From Mongoliitalea lutea (GTDB taxonomy: Bacteria > Bacteroidota > Bacteroidia > Cytophagales > Cyclobacteriaceae): a stretch of DNA of 33,576 nucleotides. Shown one piece after another: positions 8,810-17,297 of this stretch (positions are counted from its first letter, which is position 1; each line of letters starts with the position of its first letter). The translations under genes were made by a program, and so were the position numbers. Under the pieces are notes generated by a model. The model did no database searches. It was not told where the DNA came from and was given only the letters and a program-made list of their open reading frames with translations. The DNA lies in the NCBI RefSeq assembly GCF_014652135.1, contig NZ_BMYF01000028.1, positions 15,729 to 49,304 of the forward strand, given 5' to 3'.

Positions 8810-9583
8810 ATGAGTAAACTGAAGGACTCAACAAAAAAAATCCTTATTCACTTTTCAATCATATTAGGGTTGACGATTGTTCTTGCCTTTATTTTTCTAC
8901 AAATCTTTCTACCTAGCTACACCAATCATGGAGAGACAGTGACTGTACCCAATTTGGAAGGCTATAACTATCAGGAAGCAAGTAAGTTTCTAGCAGACCG
9001 TGATCTAAGCTATGAAATCAATATTGATAGTGGGTTTAATGCTGAAGTGAAGCCATTCACTGTTTTGCAGCAAAATCCAAGACCGGGAAACCAAGTGAAA
9101 AAAGGGAGAAAAATTTATCTGACGCTCAACTCAAGAAATGCTCCTTTGATTCGAATGCCAAATTTGGTCAATACACCGCTCAAAAATGCGCAAGAAATAT
9201 TAGCGAATGCAGGCTTGATCCGAGGAGAAATTGTATATGTGCCGGACATTGGACAAAATGTAGTACTGGAACAAAAATTCCGAGGTAGAAACATTACCGA
9301 AGGTTTTGAAATCCCCAAAGGTTCTCAAATTGATTTGGTGGTAGGTGATGGTTTAGGAAATCAGATCTTGGAAGTTCCTAGAATTATTGGTATGGATGAA
9401 ACCGATGCTGAATTTTTAATTATCGGTTCTGGGTTAAGGTTTGGGAAAATAAACTATATTGAAACGGATTCGGTGCTTTCTGGTACAATCATTCGTCAAA
9501 TGCCTCCTGCGGGTTCGGAAGTACGAACGGGAGAACCTATCGATGTATGGATTTCCGAATCCAAAAGATTTTCTAACTTTTAA
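8810..9583 (+). CDS. Membrane-anchored PASTA-domain protein
   Basis: A 257-residue protein with a short cytoplasmic N-terminus (MSKLKDSTKK), one membrane span at about 12-34 (HFSIILGLTIVLAFIFLQIF) and three PASTA repeats outside. Each repeat starts with a V/MPxLxG-like step (TVPNLEGYNYQEA, MPNLVNTPLKNA, VPRIIGMDETDA) and ends with a QxPxxGxxVxxG-like segment (QNPRPGNQVKKG, QMPPAGSEVRTG). PASTA domains bind muropeptides or uncrosslinked peptidoglycan in other phyla; here no kinase or penicillin-binding domain is attached. The start at 8810 is chosen because it gives a compact N-terminus and avoids a candidate promoter. The stop is 2 bp before the next gene, so the pair is coupled. Confidence 0.88.
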   Translation: MSKLKDSTKKILIHFSIILGLTIVLAFIFLQIFLPSYTNHGETVTVPNLEGYNYQEASKFLADRDLSYEINIDSGFNAEVKPFTVLQQNPRPGNQVKKGRKIYLTLNSRNAPLIRMPNLVNTPLKNAQEILANAGLIRGEIVYVPDIGQNVVLEQKFRGRNITEGFEIPKGSQIDLVVGDGLGNQILEVPRIIGMDETDAEFLIIGSGLRFGKINYIETDSVLSGTIIRQMPPAGSEVRTGEPIDVWISESKRFSNF

Positions 9584-9585
9584 CT

Positions 9586-11412
9586 ATGCCCACGAGGAAA
9601 CAAATAGTGATTGTATTGCTTTTGCTAAGCATTGGCTTTAGTGCTATGGCTCAGCTTCAGCAATTACCCACTCCCCTTCCTCCACCCCCCAAAAGCACAC
9701 AGCAAAATCTGAGAATCAACCATGAAGCTTTGTCCCTTCCCTTTTGGGATGATTTTTCTTTGGGAATCATCGACAGTACGAAATGGATCAATGAAGGAAC
9801 TACTGTAAGTTTGACCGTAGGAAATGCTGCTCCGACAATTGGAGTGCTATTACTGGATGGAATTGATGAACGGGGGGCTCCCTACTCCAATAACCCTTTG
9901 GAACAGGGATTTGCCGACAGAATCACTTCACAAGTAATTGATCTATCCAGCATAGCCCCAGCACAAGCAAATACGGTTTTTTTGAGCTTTTATTGGCAAC
10001 CAGGCGGCAAGGCCGAGATGCCGGATTTCAACGATGAACTAAGCCTTGAATTCTTGAATGAACTTGGAGAGTGGATAGATGTCTGGAGCCAACGTGGCGA
10101 TTTAGAATCCAATCGAAACTTTTTCCTTCAGGAAGTGATTCAGGTGACTCCAGAGTTCCAGCATGCAGTCTTTCAATTCAGATTTAGTAGCAGAGGAAGA
10201 ATTTCAGGACCTTTTGATTCTTGGTTGATTGATTATGTATACCTCAATCAATTTAGAAATCCAAACGATATTGCAAGGAGGGACCGTGCACTTACAGAAA
10301 CCAGTAGAAGACCATTGGAGAAATACTCAGCAATTCCTTTTTTCGAGTATCAAAGAAGAGGTGATGAACTTTGGAACAGAACATCGAATGAGTTTAATAA
10401 TCTCAATAATTTATTCTCACCAATGGAATTCACCATTGCGCTGAAAGATCAGTCAACGGGAGAAATTTTACAGGGGATCAATACCAACACCCCTATTAAC
10501 CCTGTTCCTTTAGCCTTTGAGCGAAGAAGATTCCAAAGTAATGAAATCGGATCTCCACCTAGTCTGAATACTGAAACTGATATTGAATTGTTGACCTACC
10601 TAAGTACAGGAGATGAATTTCTATTCCAAATAGTCAACGGAGATACAATCCGCTATCAAAATATTGACTTACGGGTCAACGATACTACACGCACAATCAT
10701 ACCAATCCGGGATTTCTTTGCCTATGATGATGGTAAAGTGGATTACTCTGCTGGTATCAATCAACGATCAGGCATGTTGGCCAACCGGTTTGAGGTTACC
10801 TCTCCCAGCTATGTCAAAGGTATCAGTATCAACTTCACTAATTTTGCGCAAGTAGGTAGAGTATTGGATTTAATGGTTTGGAACAATCTGAATCAGGCCC
10901 CTGTATATGTTCAGGAATTTTTCCTACCACCCTCTGATGGAATCAATGAGTTTACCTATTTTGAGCTTGAAGAAAACGTATTAGTTGATGATGTGTTTTT
11001 TGTCGGATTCACCCAATTCACTAATGAATTCATTCATGTAGGATTGGATAAATCATTTGATAATGGTCGGGAAATTTTCTTTAATGTAAGTGGCTCTTGG
11101 CAGCAAAACACCATCGTGGAAGGTTCCCTGATGATTCGGGCGCATATGAGTGAATCTCCTGTTTTTGAAGAACAAAGTGAAGCTGATACAAGTACACAAG
11201 TATATCCAAATCCAGTATCTTCAAGATTATTTATTGAAGGAAAAGCGGAAGCCATTCAGGTATTTGATCCATTTGGTCGCTTGATAAATCTTCCTCAAAC
11301 GGTAGATGGGGATAGGAAAATCCTTAACTTTGAAGGCATGATGAAAGGTATTTATTTGTTGAATATCTTCCAAAATGGCACTGTAGAAACCAAACGAATT
11401 TTAGTACAATAA
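9586..11412 (+). CDS. Secreted T9SS cargo protein of unknown function
   Basis: A 608-residue exported protein. Residues 1-22 are a signal peptide ending SAMAQ. Residues about 50-230 resemble a jelly-roll or laminin-G-like module (LPFWDDFSLGIIDSTKWIN, and a late FDSWLIDYVYLNQF), common in Bacteroidota T9SS cargo. The middle region (about 230-530) is beta-rich without motifs I recognise. Residues 539-608 start VYPNPVSSRLFIEG and end TKRILVQ, a type A T9SS sorting domain. It begins 2 bp after the PASTA gene and ends 1 bp before the rhodanese gene, so all three are probably one transcript. No catalytic residues are evident, and adhesion or a structural surface role is only a guess. Confidence 0.85.
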   Translation: MPTRKQIVIVLLLLSIGFSAMAQLQQLPTPLPPPPKSTQQNLRINHEALSLPFWDDFSLGIIDSTKWINEGTTVSLTVGNAAPTIGVLLLDGIDERGAPYSNNPLEQGFADRITSQVIDLSSIAPAQANTVFLSFYWQPGGKAEMPDFNDELSLEFLNELGEWIDVWSQRGDLESNRNFFLQEVIQVTPEFQHAVFQFRFSSRGRISGPFDSWLIDYVYLNQFRNPNDIARRDRALTETSRRPLEKYSAIPFFEYQRRGDELWNRTSNEFNNLNNLFSPMEFTIALKDQSTGEILQGINTNTPINPVPLAFERRRFQSNEIGSPPSLNTETDIELLTYLSTGDEFLFQIVNGDTIRYQNIDLRVNDTTRTIIPIRDFFAYDDGKVDYSAGINQRSGMLANRFEVTSPSYVKGISINFTNFAQVGRVLDLMVWNNLNQAPVYVQEFFLPPSDGINEFTYFELEENVLVDDVFFVGFTQFTNEFIHVGLDKSFDNGREIFFNVSGSWQQNTIVEGSLMIRAHMSESPVFEEQSEADTSTQVYPNPVSSRLFIEGKAEAIQVFDPFGRLINLPQTVDGDRKILNFEGMMKGIYLLNIFQNGTVETKRILVQ

Positions 11413-11413
11413 G

Positions 11414-11725
11414 ATGCAAGATATAACAGTAGAAGAACTCAGAGATAAGCTGAACGCAGGTGAAGATTTCCTATTTATTGATGTGCGTGAAGAATGGGAA
11501 TATGAGGAGGACAATTTAGGAGCAAAGAATATTCCTTTGGGAGAACTCCCTTTTGCTTTAGAGGAATTTGAAGCATTCAAAGACAAAGAAATCGTATTGC
11601 AATGCAGGTCAGGTGCCAGAAGTGGCAATGCGAAAAACTTTATGGCCAGCAAAGGTTTTACAAAGGTCAGAAACCTACTAGGTGGAATCATGGCCTACCG
11701 AGAAATGAAAGAGGAAGAGGGCTAA
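11414..11725 (+). CDS. Rhodanese-like sulfurtransferase
   Basis: A 103-residue single rhodanese domain without a signal peptide. The fold markers FIDVREEWEYEEDNLGAKNIPLGEL are followed by the active-site loop CRSGARSG with Cys64 as the sulfur carrier, and GFTKVRNLLGGIMAY closes the domain. Such small cytosolic proteins move sulfane sulfur or handle thiosulfate. It starts 1 bp after the preceding T9SS cargo gene, and a terminator follows 11 bp after its stop, so it is the last gene of that unit. The partner is not evident from context. Confidence 0.92.
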   Translation: MQDITVEELRDKLNAGEDFLFIDVREEWEYEEDNLGAKNIPLGELPFALEEFEAFKDKEIVLQCRSGARSGNAKNFMASKGFTKVRNLLGGIMAYREMKEEEG

Positions 11726-11736
11726 TCCTTTTTATG

Positions 11737-11764
11737 GGGAAAGCGGAATAAGCTTTCCCTTCTT
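11737..11764 (+). terminator. Rho-independent terminator after the rhodanese gene
   Basis: GGGAAAGC (11737-11744) pairs perfectly with GCTTTCCC (11752-11759) around a 7-base loop and is followed by TTCTT. It separates the upstream unit from the hydroxybutyrate dehydrogenase gene. Confidence 0.8.
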
Positions 11765-11765
11765 C

Positions 11766-11809
11766 GGGTTTAATGGAATCGGCAATCCAATGTCAGGACA
11801 GGTTATTGG
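11766..11809 (+). repeat. GGAATC/GGACAGGTTATT repeat, copy 1
   Basis: GGGTTTAATGGAATC (11766-11780) is followed after 15 bases by GGACAGGTTATT (11796-11807). The first 15 bases match copy 2 exactly, and the last 12 match both other copies. CCAAT (11787-11791) and ATTGG (11805-11809) can pair around the core. It lies between a terminator and the start of the dehydrogenase gene. Confidence 0.7.
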
Positions 11810-11829
11810 AACAGTTAAACCCAAAAAAC

Positions 11830-12597
11830 ATGAAAAACGCAGTAATTACCGGCGGTAGTAGCGGTATTGGCTTAGGCATTGCCAAGTATTTTGCCCAGCA
11901 TGGTTACAATCTTTTAATCAATGGTCTTGAAAAAAATGGGCAGGAAATTGCCTCTTCCATTGCCGAGACCTACGGGGTCACATGTATTTTTAGCCCTGCC
12001 AACTTATTAATTCCCGAAGAAATTTACCAAATGATTGCTTTAGCAGAAGAGCAATTGGGTTCCATTCAGGTATTAATCAATAATGCAGGCATCCAATTCG
12101 TATCACCTATAGAAGAATTCCCCGATGCCAAATGGGAAGCCATCCTAGGTGTCAATCTATCCTCTGTATTCTACGCATCCAAAGCTGCTTGGAAAGGGAT
12201 GAAAGCTCAAGGTTTTGGCCGAATCATCAATATCACTTCTGCTCATGGTTTAAGAGCGAGTGAATTCAAATCAGCCTATGTAGCTGCCAAGCATGGGGTC
12301 ACAGGACTGACTAAAGTATTGGCACTTGAAGGTGCTCCATTTGGTATTACCTGCAATGCTATTTGTCCGGGATATGTCCGTACACCATTGGTGGAAGGTC
12401 AAATTGCCGACCAAGCCAAAGCCCACAACATGAGCGAAGAAGAAATCATAGAAAAAGTGATGCTTAAAAAACAAGCCATCAAATCATTTATTGCCATTGA
12501 AGATTTGGCTGCGTTGGCACTTTTTCTGGCTTCTGAAAACTCCAGCACCATGACGGGCGTTAGTCTTCCAATGGAAGGTGGTTGGACATCCCAATAA
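11830..12597 (+). CDS. 3-hydroxybutyrate dehydrogenase (SDR family)
   Basis: A 255-residue NAD-dependent short-chain dehydrogenase. From the ATG at 11830: TGGSSGIG (7-14) binds the cofactor, NNAG is at 84-87, and Ser137, Tyr150 and Lys154 (SAYVAAKHG) form the catalytic set. The end PMEGGWTSQ matches the GGWTxQ tail I associate with D-3-hydroxybutyrate dehydrogenases, and the length fits. Expected reaction: D-3-hydroxybutyrate to acetoacetate. An ATG at 11773 would add 19 residues, but they are encoded by the repeat at 11766-11809 and precede the fold, so 11830 is preferred. It lies 9 bp before a GntP permease, a pairing often seen for hydroxybutyrate use. Another SDR substrate cannot be excluded. 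Confidence 0.85.
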   Translation: MKNAVITGGSSGIGLGIAKYFAQHGYNLLINGLEKNGQEIASSIAETYGVTCIFSPANLLIPEEIYQMIALAEEQLGSIQVLINNAGIQFVSPIEEFPDAKWEAILGVNLSSVFYASKAAWKGMKAQGFGRIINITSAHGLRASEFKSAYVAAKHGVTGLTKVLALEGAPFGITCNAICPGYVRTPLVEGQIADQAKAHNMSEEEIIEKVMLKKQAIKSFIAIEDLAALALFLASENSSTMTGVSLPMEGGWTSQ

Positions 12598-12606
12598 CTC
12601 AGGCGC

Positions 12607-13977
12607 ATGGAGATAATTGCAATTATTAGTTCATTGGTTTTATTGATGGTATTGGCATACCGTGGATATCCGGTGATTTTAATTGCTCCTCTCTTGGCCA
12701 TCCTTGCAGTCCTTCTGAGTGGAGAACAAGGGGCACTTGCATTTTACTCAGAAGTATTTATGAAAGGATTGGGCAACTTTATCATCAAATACTTCCCCAT
12801 CTTTTTATTAGGAGCCATTTTTGGTAAATTGATGGATGTCTCTGGTGCTGCTCGATCCATTTCCCATCAAATCATCCAAAGCTTAGGGAAAAACCAAGCA
12901 GTAATAGCTGTGGTGACATCATGTGCGCTCTTAACCTATGGAGGTGTTAGTATTTTTATTGTAGCCTTCGGGATTTTTCCGATGGCTCAAGCACTATTTA
13001 GAGAAGCTAACATTCCGAAGCGATTGATCCCCGGAACCATCGCATTGGGAGCCTTTACTTTCTCCATGACTGCACTTCCCGGCACCGTTCAAATTCACAA
13101 TATCATCCCTATCCCCTACTTTCAGACGGATGCCTTTGCTGCGCCAATCTTTGGCTTAACAGGAAGTTTGATCATCGCAAGTTTGGGAATTACATGGCTG
13201 CAGCACCGGGTCAAAAAAGCTAGCCAAGCTGGTCAAGGGTATGGGTTTGAAGTTGATGAAATGTCTACAAATATTGACTCCTACCCAGCTTTTTGGAAAT
13301 CCATAGCACCGATTCTTCTCCTGATTAGCCTCAATTTCCTTTTTTCACAGGTAATCATTCCATCTTGGGACGATACATTTTTAGAAAATCCAGCTTTTGG
13401 CAATGTGAGTTTGGAGAGTGTCAAAGGAATTTGGTCCATCATTCTAGCCATGATTTTAGCAATTGCTAGCCTTATTGCATTACACTTCAGGCGACTCACT
13501 ACCTTAAAAGAAACCCTCCAACAAGGTATTCAAAGTAGTCTCATGCCAATTTTCAACACTGCTACAGAAGTCGGTTATGGGAGTACAATCGCTGCATTAG
13601 CAGGTTTTGCAATTATCAAAGATTATGTTCTAAATTCCTTTCAAGAAATTCCCTTGCTCAGTGCAGCAGTAGCAATCAATATTTTGGCAGGTATCACGGG
13701 GTCTGCCTCGGGTGGTTTAGCTATCGCTTTGGAAACATTGGGTAGCACCTACTATGATTTGATGATCCGTGAAGGCATTAGCTTGGAACTGATGCACCGA
13801 GTGGCATCCATGGCGAGCAGCGGCTTGGACAGCCTTCCGCATAATGGAGCAGTCATTACCCTTTTGATGATTTGCGGAATGACTCACCGACAAAGCTACC
13901 TGGATATAGCTGTAACGACATTACTCATTCCTGTGAGCACTTTATTTGTGATGCTATTGGCAGTTTCTTTTATTTAA
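12607..13977 (+). CDS. GntP-family permease (probably 3-hydroxybutyrate or related acid)
   Basis: A 456-residue inner-membrane transporter with about 12 hydrophobic spans. The N-terminus IIAIISSLVLLMVLAYRGYPVILIAPLLAIL is typical of the GntP superfamily, as are FGALFGKLMD-like (LLGAIFGKLMDVSG) and the later ITGSASGGLAIALE and SSGLDSLPHNGAVITLL segments. GntP proteins carry gluconate or other small organic acids with protons. Placement 9 bp after the hydroxybutyrate dehydrogenase suggests hydroxybutyrate as substrate, which is inference from context. Its last 8 bases overlap the 3' end of the convergent STAS-like gene. Confidence 0.88.
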   Translation: MEIIAIISSLVLLMVLAYRGYPVILIAPLLAILAVLLSGEQGALAFYSEVFMKGLGNFIIKYFPIFLLGAIFGKLMDVSGAARSISHQIIQSLGKNQAVIAVVTSCALLTYGGVSIFIVAFGIFPMAQALFREANIPKRLIPGTIALGAFTFSMTALPGTVQIHNIIPIPYFQTDAFAAPIFGLTGSLIIASLGITWLQHRVKKASQAGQGYGFEVDEMSTNIDSYPAFWKSIAPILLLISLNFLFSQVIIPSWDDTFLENPAFGNVSLESVKGIWSIILAMILAIASLIALHFRRLTTLKETLQQGIQSSLMPIFNTATEVGYGSTIAALAGFAIIKDYVLNSFQEIPLLSAAVAINILAGITGSASGGLAIALETLGSTYYDLMIREGISLELMHRVASMASSGLDSLPHNGAVITLLMICGMTHRQSYLDIAVTTLLIPVSTLFVMLLAVSFI

Positions 13978-14383
13978 GCTTTCCCAATAAAAATTCATTC
14001 GCCATCTTTTCCGTAGGATGATACTCAATTTTCATATCATGATGCTTATCGATCAGTTTTTTGGCAATGCTCTTACTGGAAATCGTCCGAAAAGTAATCG
14101 GAGAAGGGATAATGGCCATTCGGATGTTTTCACCCAAACTTTCAAATAATACTGGAAACCAAGTTTTGTACAACCATTTTTGTTGGGCATCTGTAAGGGG
14201 CTGTATCTCTCGTTGATCAACTAAAATGCGTTTGATCTGATGGTCAGCCATGTATTTCAAACCAAAATTCAATGCTTCTTGATACGTTTCCATGGGAATT
14301 TTTCCTTTCCATACAAATCGCACACTTTCCCGATCTACATCGTGAAAAATTTTCACCAAAGCCTGTTCATAAATGATTTGCAT
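13970..14383 (-). CDS. Small STAS/SEC14-like protein of unknown function
   Basis: A 137-residue soluble protein. The alternation VRFVWKGKIPMETYQEALNFGLKYMADHQIKRILVDQREIQPLTDAQQKWL and later IRMAIIPSP is what a STAS or SEC14-like fold looks like, and Bacteroidota carry many such stand-alone proteins. The start is placed at the ATG complementary to 14381-14383 (MQIIYEQALVKIF); longer readings from 14443 or a TTG at 14467 would run into the terminator of the receptor gene. Convergent with gntP with an 8-bp overlap. Partner and role are unknown. Confidence 0.7.
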   Translation of the reverse strand: MQIIYEQALVKIFHDVDRESVRFVWKGKIPMETYQEALNFGLKYMADHQIKRILVDQREIQPLTDAQQKWLYKTWFPVLFESLGENIRMAIIPSPITFRTISSKSIAKKLIDKHHDMKIEYHPTEKMANEFLLGKLK

Positions 14384-14451
14384 ATCCTGTCCGAAAGTAT
14401 TGCTAAAAATATATACCTCAGGGCACAAATAAAACATTCTCATCAAATAAA

Positions 14452-14482
14452 TAAACCCTTCACTCAAGAAGCGAAGGGTTTA
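14452..14482 (-). terminator. Rho-independent terminator after the TonB receptor
   Basis: TAAACCCTTC (14452-14461) and GAAGGGTTTA (14473-14482) form a 10-bp stem with an 11-base loop. On the minus strand it is followed by TTTATTTG. It ends the receptor transcript; its right arm overlaps the start of repeat copy 2. Confidence 0.75.
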
Positions 14483-14506
14483 ATGGAATCATTAGGACAG
14501 GTTATT
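14476..14506 (+). repeat. GGAATC/GGACAGGTTATT repeat, copy 2
   Basis: GGGTTTAATGGAATC (14476-14490) is followed after only 4 bases by GGACAGGTTATT (14495-14506). It lies between the stop of the TonB receptor and its terminator. Compared with copy 1 it lacks 11 bases between the two conserved parts. Confidence 0.7.
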
Positions 14507-14510
14507 ATCG

Positions 14511-16964
14511 TTACTTCTTATTGAAGTTAAATTTCACTTCCAAGGAATATAATCTCCCGATGATCGGAGAACCCACAAACTCCCGCTGCTCTGCATTGAA
14601 CAAGTTGGAAATACCACCACCTACGGTAATCATTTCACTGAAGGCATAGCCAGCCGAAATATCCACTGTTGTAAATCCTCCCAAAGGACCATAGTTGTAT
14701 AAAAATGGAGCCACTCTGGTATTTGCTCCCGCAGCTGTGGCAATTTGATTCCCTGATCTAAAGTCGTATTCTGGCAACCAACGCACATTTACAGAGGCAT
14801 TTACTTTGTTATTCACCAAGTTCAAAGCAGAAAAATTGAAATTAGCTCTGTGGGCTGGAGCATTCAACACTTGTAATGCTTCTCTAGATGCAGGAGGCAA
14901 CAAGGAAATATTCGCATCATCGTCAAATTTCCCTTCATCAGTAATATTAGATCCGAAGTATGAGTATTTCGCTCCGAAGCTGAAGTTTTTGTTGAACAAA
15001 TAGTTAAAGCCTAAATCAGCTCCCCAGTTAGTTACTTCACCGAAATTCAAATAGGTAAGGTTGATACCACTCAAATTAGCTGGAACTGGCTGTCCACCTC
15101 TTTCCACAATGCGTTCGCCACCCAAGAATAAGTTCACCGCAGGGCTGATGAAGTTTCTTGTAGTCCCATACCAAAAAGTACCATCAAAATAGAAGTTTTT
15201 AGCAGGAGTACCTTTGTAACCGAATTCCCACGTTGTATTTTCTTCAGGTTGTAATGGATCGATGGTTCTTCTAGCACCTGTAGCTAAATTCTCCAATGTC
15301 AACCCCTGACCTGAACCAATAATAGCTCCGTTAACCCCCGCAATTGGGAACAAAAACTCCAAGAACTGAATGGATGGAGCTGCATATGCACGACCATACG
15401 TCAAACGGAAACTACCATCACCAACTGCTTGGGTTAAAGCTAGTCTTGGACTTACCTGTAAATCATAGTAATCATGTTTATCCACACGTAAAGCACCTAC
15501 AAATTTCAGGGTATTGGTCAATTCATAATCCGCTTGGGCTACAGCACCATATTGGGAGATAATAATATCTCCGTCGATATCAAATAAGTACGTACCCAAA
15601 CTATTGGCCACATCTCGCTGATAACTACCCGCCAAGACATAGCTGAATTTCCCTACACTGTTATTGTATTGCACTTCGGCATTTAAGCGTGAAGACTCAT
15701 CTTTAAAACCTGGAAAGCCAAGTCCACCTTCAGAAACAGGAAGCAGTGACCTTCTTCTTGCCTCTTCAGGACTATTACCCTGAGCGAGTAAGGTAGCATA
15801 ATTGACTGTTCTACCGTTAATCTGGAAGGTATTACCAGCATTATTCCAAGTATTGGTCAATTGGGCAAAAATACGTGGGGAAACATAGCGGGCCTGTAAA
15901 TAACTGAATGTCCATCCATCAATTTGGTTTCTTCCCAAATTGGTAACACCAATATTGGATCCTTGCCCGATTCCATAATCCAAAATAATATCATGGCCTG
16001 TCTTGGGTGTATAATAAACAGCAGCACCACCACGGATTGCCTTAAAGTTAAAATCAGGATCTAACTCTGGAATTGCCAATGCACCAACATACACAGTATC
16101 TATAAATTCAAAATCACGTCCCTCGGTATATTCGAAATTTACTTTGTAGGCAAATTTGTCGGACACCTGATCCGCATGTCTAATACGACCGGAGAAAACA
16201 CTTTGATTTCCTACACCTAAAGCAACTGTTGTTCCTTGAGACGTTCTTGGATCTTTTGTAATAGTATTGACAACACCTGCATGCGCATTAGGTCCATACA
16301 ATGCTGAAACAGGTCCAAGGATTACCTCTACGCGCTCAATGTCTTCCTTAATAATGGTATTGTAGAAACCTGCCGGTAAGCCAGTTCCTCCCGGTAACAT
16401 ACCGTTTCTACCATCATTCAATTGAAGCATACGCACGTTGAAAGCGGAGTTAAAACCTCTTGCGTTGATCCCAATCCCGATCACACCTGAGCGAACCACT
16501 TCAATACCTTGGATTTTGAAAAGCATTTCCCCAACGTTGAAGGAAGGCAAACGGTCCAGGTCTCTGGAAGAAATTACTCCAATGGAGGCAGGAGCATCGG
16601 TTAATCGTTCAGGTTTTCTTGTGGCCGAAACAACCACTTCTCGACCCAAAATCGCAGTACTTCCCATGGAAATTGTGCCAAGGTCCAAATCTGAATTTAA
16701 GGTAATTCTTCGTGTGATTGTCTCGTAACCTAAAAATGAAAATCTCAAGGTGTAAGCACCCTCATTAACTGATGGAATAGCAATCTTCCCATCCAAATCC
16801 GAAGCTGCTCCAAGCCCCGTACCTTCCAAAATAGCATTGACACCGATCAAAGGTTCTTTGGTGTCCGCATCTACTACTTTCGCAGTGATGTTGAATTTTT
16901 GGGCGAAAGCAAACTGAACACTCAGTAGCAAGATGCCCATCATCAGGGTAAATCTTTTATTCAT
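14511..16964 (-). CDS. TonB-dependent outer-membrane receptor
   Basis: An 817-residue receptor. Residues 1-21 are a signal peptide ending AFAQ. Residues 22-105 are a CarboxypepD_reg-like beta domain (AKVVDADTKEPLIGVNAILEGTG, YTLRFSFLGYETI), typical of Bacteroidota. The plug follows, about 110-230 (VVVSATRKPERLTDAPASI, IKEDIERVEVILGPVSALYG, GVVNTITKD), then a 22-strand barrel ending in the aromatic-rich YSLEVKFNFNKK. It imports a large or scarce ligand with TonB-ExbBD energy. No SusD partner is adjacent, so it is not a classical Sus pair. Its neighbours (hydroxybutyrate dehydrogenase, hydrolases, symporter) hint at an ester or organic acid ligand; siderophore-type cargo is not excluded. Confidence 0.92.
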   Translation of the reverse strand: MNKRFTLMMGILLLSVQFAFAQKFNITAKVVDADTKEPLIGVNAILEGTGLGAASDLDGKIAIPSVNEGAYTLRFSFLGYETITRRITLNSDLDLGTISMGSTAILGREVVVSATRKPERLTDAPASIGVISSRDLDRLPSFNVGEMLFKIQGIEVVRSGVIGIGINARGFNSAFNVRMLQLNDGRNGMLPGGTGLPAGFYNTIIKEDIERVEVILGPVSALYGPNAHAGVVNTITKDPRTSQGTTVALGVGNQSVFSGRIRHADQVSDKFAYKVNFEYTEGRDFEFIDTVYVGALAIPELDPDFNFKAIRGGAAVYYTPKTGHDIILDYGIGQGSNIGVTNLGRNQIDGWTFSYLQARYVSPRIFAQLTNTWNNAGNTFQINGRTVNYATLLAQGNSPEEARRRSLLPVSEGGLGFPGFKDESSRLNAEVQYNNSVGKFSYVLAGSYQRDVANSLGTYLFDIDGDIIISQYGAVAQADYELTNTLKFVGALRVDKHDYYDLQVSPRLALTQAVGDGSFRLTYGRAYAAPSIQFLEFLFPIAGVNGAIIGSGQGLTLENLATGARRTIDPLQPEENTTWEFGYKGTPAKNFYFDGTFWYGTTRNFISPAVNLFLGGERIVERGGQPVPANLSGINLTYLNFGEVTNWGADLGFNYLFNKNFSFGAKYSYFGSNITDEGKFDDDANISLLPPASREALQVLNAPAHRANFNFSALNLVNNKVNASVNVRWLPEYDFRSGNQIATAAGANTRVAPFLYNYGPLGGFTTVDISAGYAFSEMITVGGGISNLFNAEQREFVGSPIIGRLYSLEVKFNFNKK

Positions 16965-16973
16965 GGATAAATT

Positions 16974-16993
16974 GGGTTTAATTGTTTTTGGCG
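16974..16993. promoter_or_regulatory. Shared 19-20 base motif, receptor copy
   Basis: GGGTTTAATTGTTTTTGGCG on the plus strand, beginning 10 bases before the receptor start. It matches a minus-strand stretch in the symporter/hydrolase divergent region (19763-19785) with a single-base indel. A regulator site is possible, but no palindrome is obvious. Confidence 0.35.
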
Positions 16994-16997
16994 TTCG

Positions 16998-17027
16998 TAA
17001 ACTTACATAAAAAACAATAACAACAAA
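16998..17027 (-). promoter_or_regulatory. Candidate promoter of the TonB receptor
   Basis: On the minus strand, TTTG (17024-17027), 18 bases, then TAAGTTTA (16998-17005). This is a 7 of 8 match to TAnnTTTG with near-ideal spacing. The leader would be about 25-30 bases. The rest of the 333-bp gap 16965-17297 is AT-rich, with no further gene-like feature except the terminator at its right end. Confidence 0.5.
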
Positions 17028-17213
17028 ATATTATATATGCTATTTGATTTTTTACAAAATAATGATTTAAAATAATGCAATTTTGACTTGTTTTTTCCAA
17101 GAAGAAAATACACTCATATCCCATTGATATTCAAAAATATAGATAGCCTCAATAACCAAATAAAAATACCCCATCTTAGAATCTCAATATTTCCAACCCT
17201 CTTTTTATACTCA

Positions 17214-17260
17214 AAAAAAAACTTAAAAAAAAATTCGGAGCCATCCTAACAGCTCCGAAT
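17214..17260 (-). terminator. Rho-independent terminator after the secreted hydrolase
   Basis: ATTCGGAGC (17233-17241) and GCTCCGAAT (17252-17260) form a perfect 9-bp stem with a 10-base loop. On the minus strand a run of T follows (complement of the A-rich 17214-17233). It ends the symporter-hydrolase transcript. Confidence 0.88.
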
Positions 17261-17297
17261 CTTCCTTTACAACACCAAATAAAAATTGGGATTTAAC

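Noticed and set aside
14382-14392. Minus-strand GGACAGGATAT, one mismatch from the repeat core
   Set aside because: It overlaps the start of the STAS-like gene on the other strand and lacks the GGAATC part, so it is probably chance.
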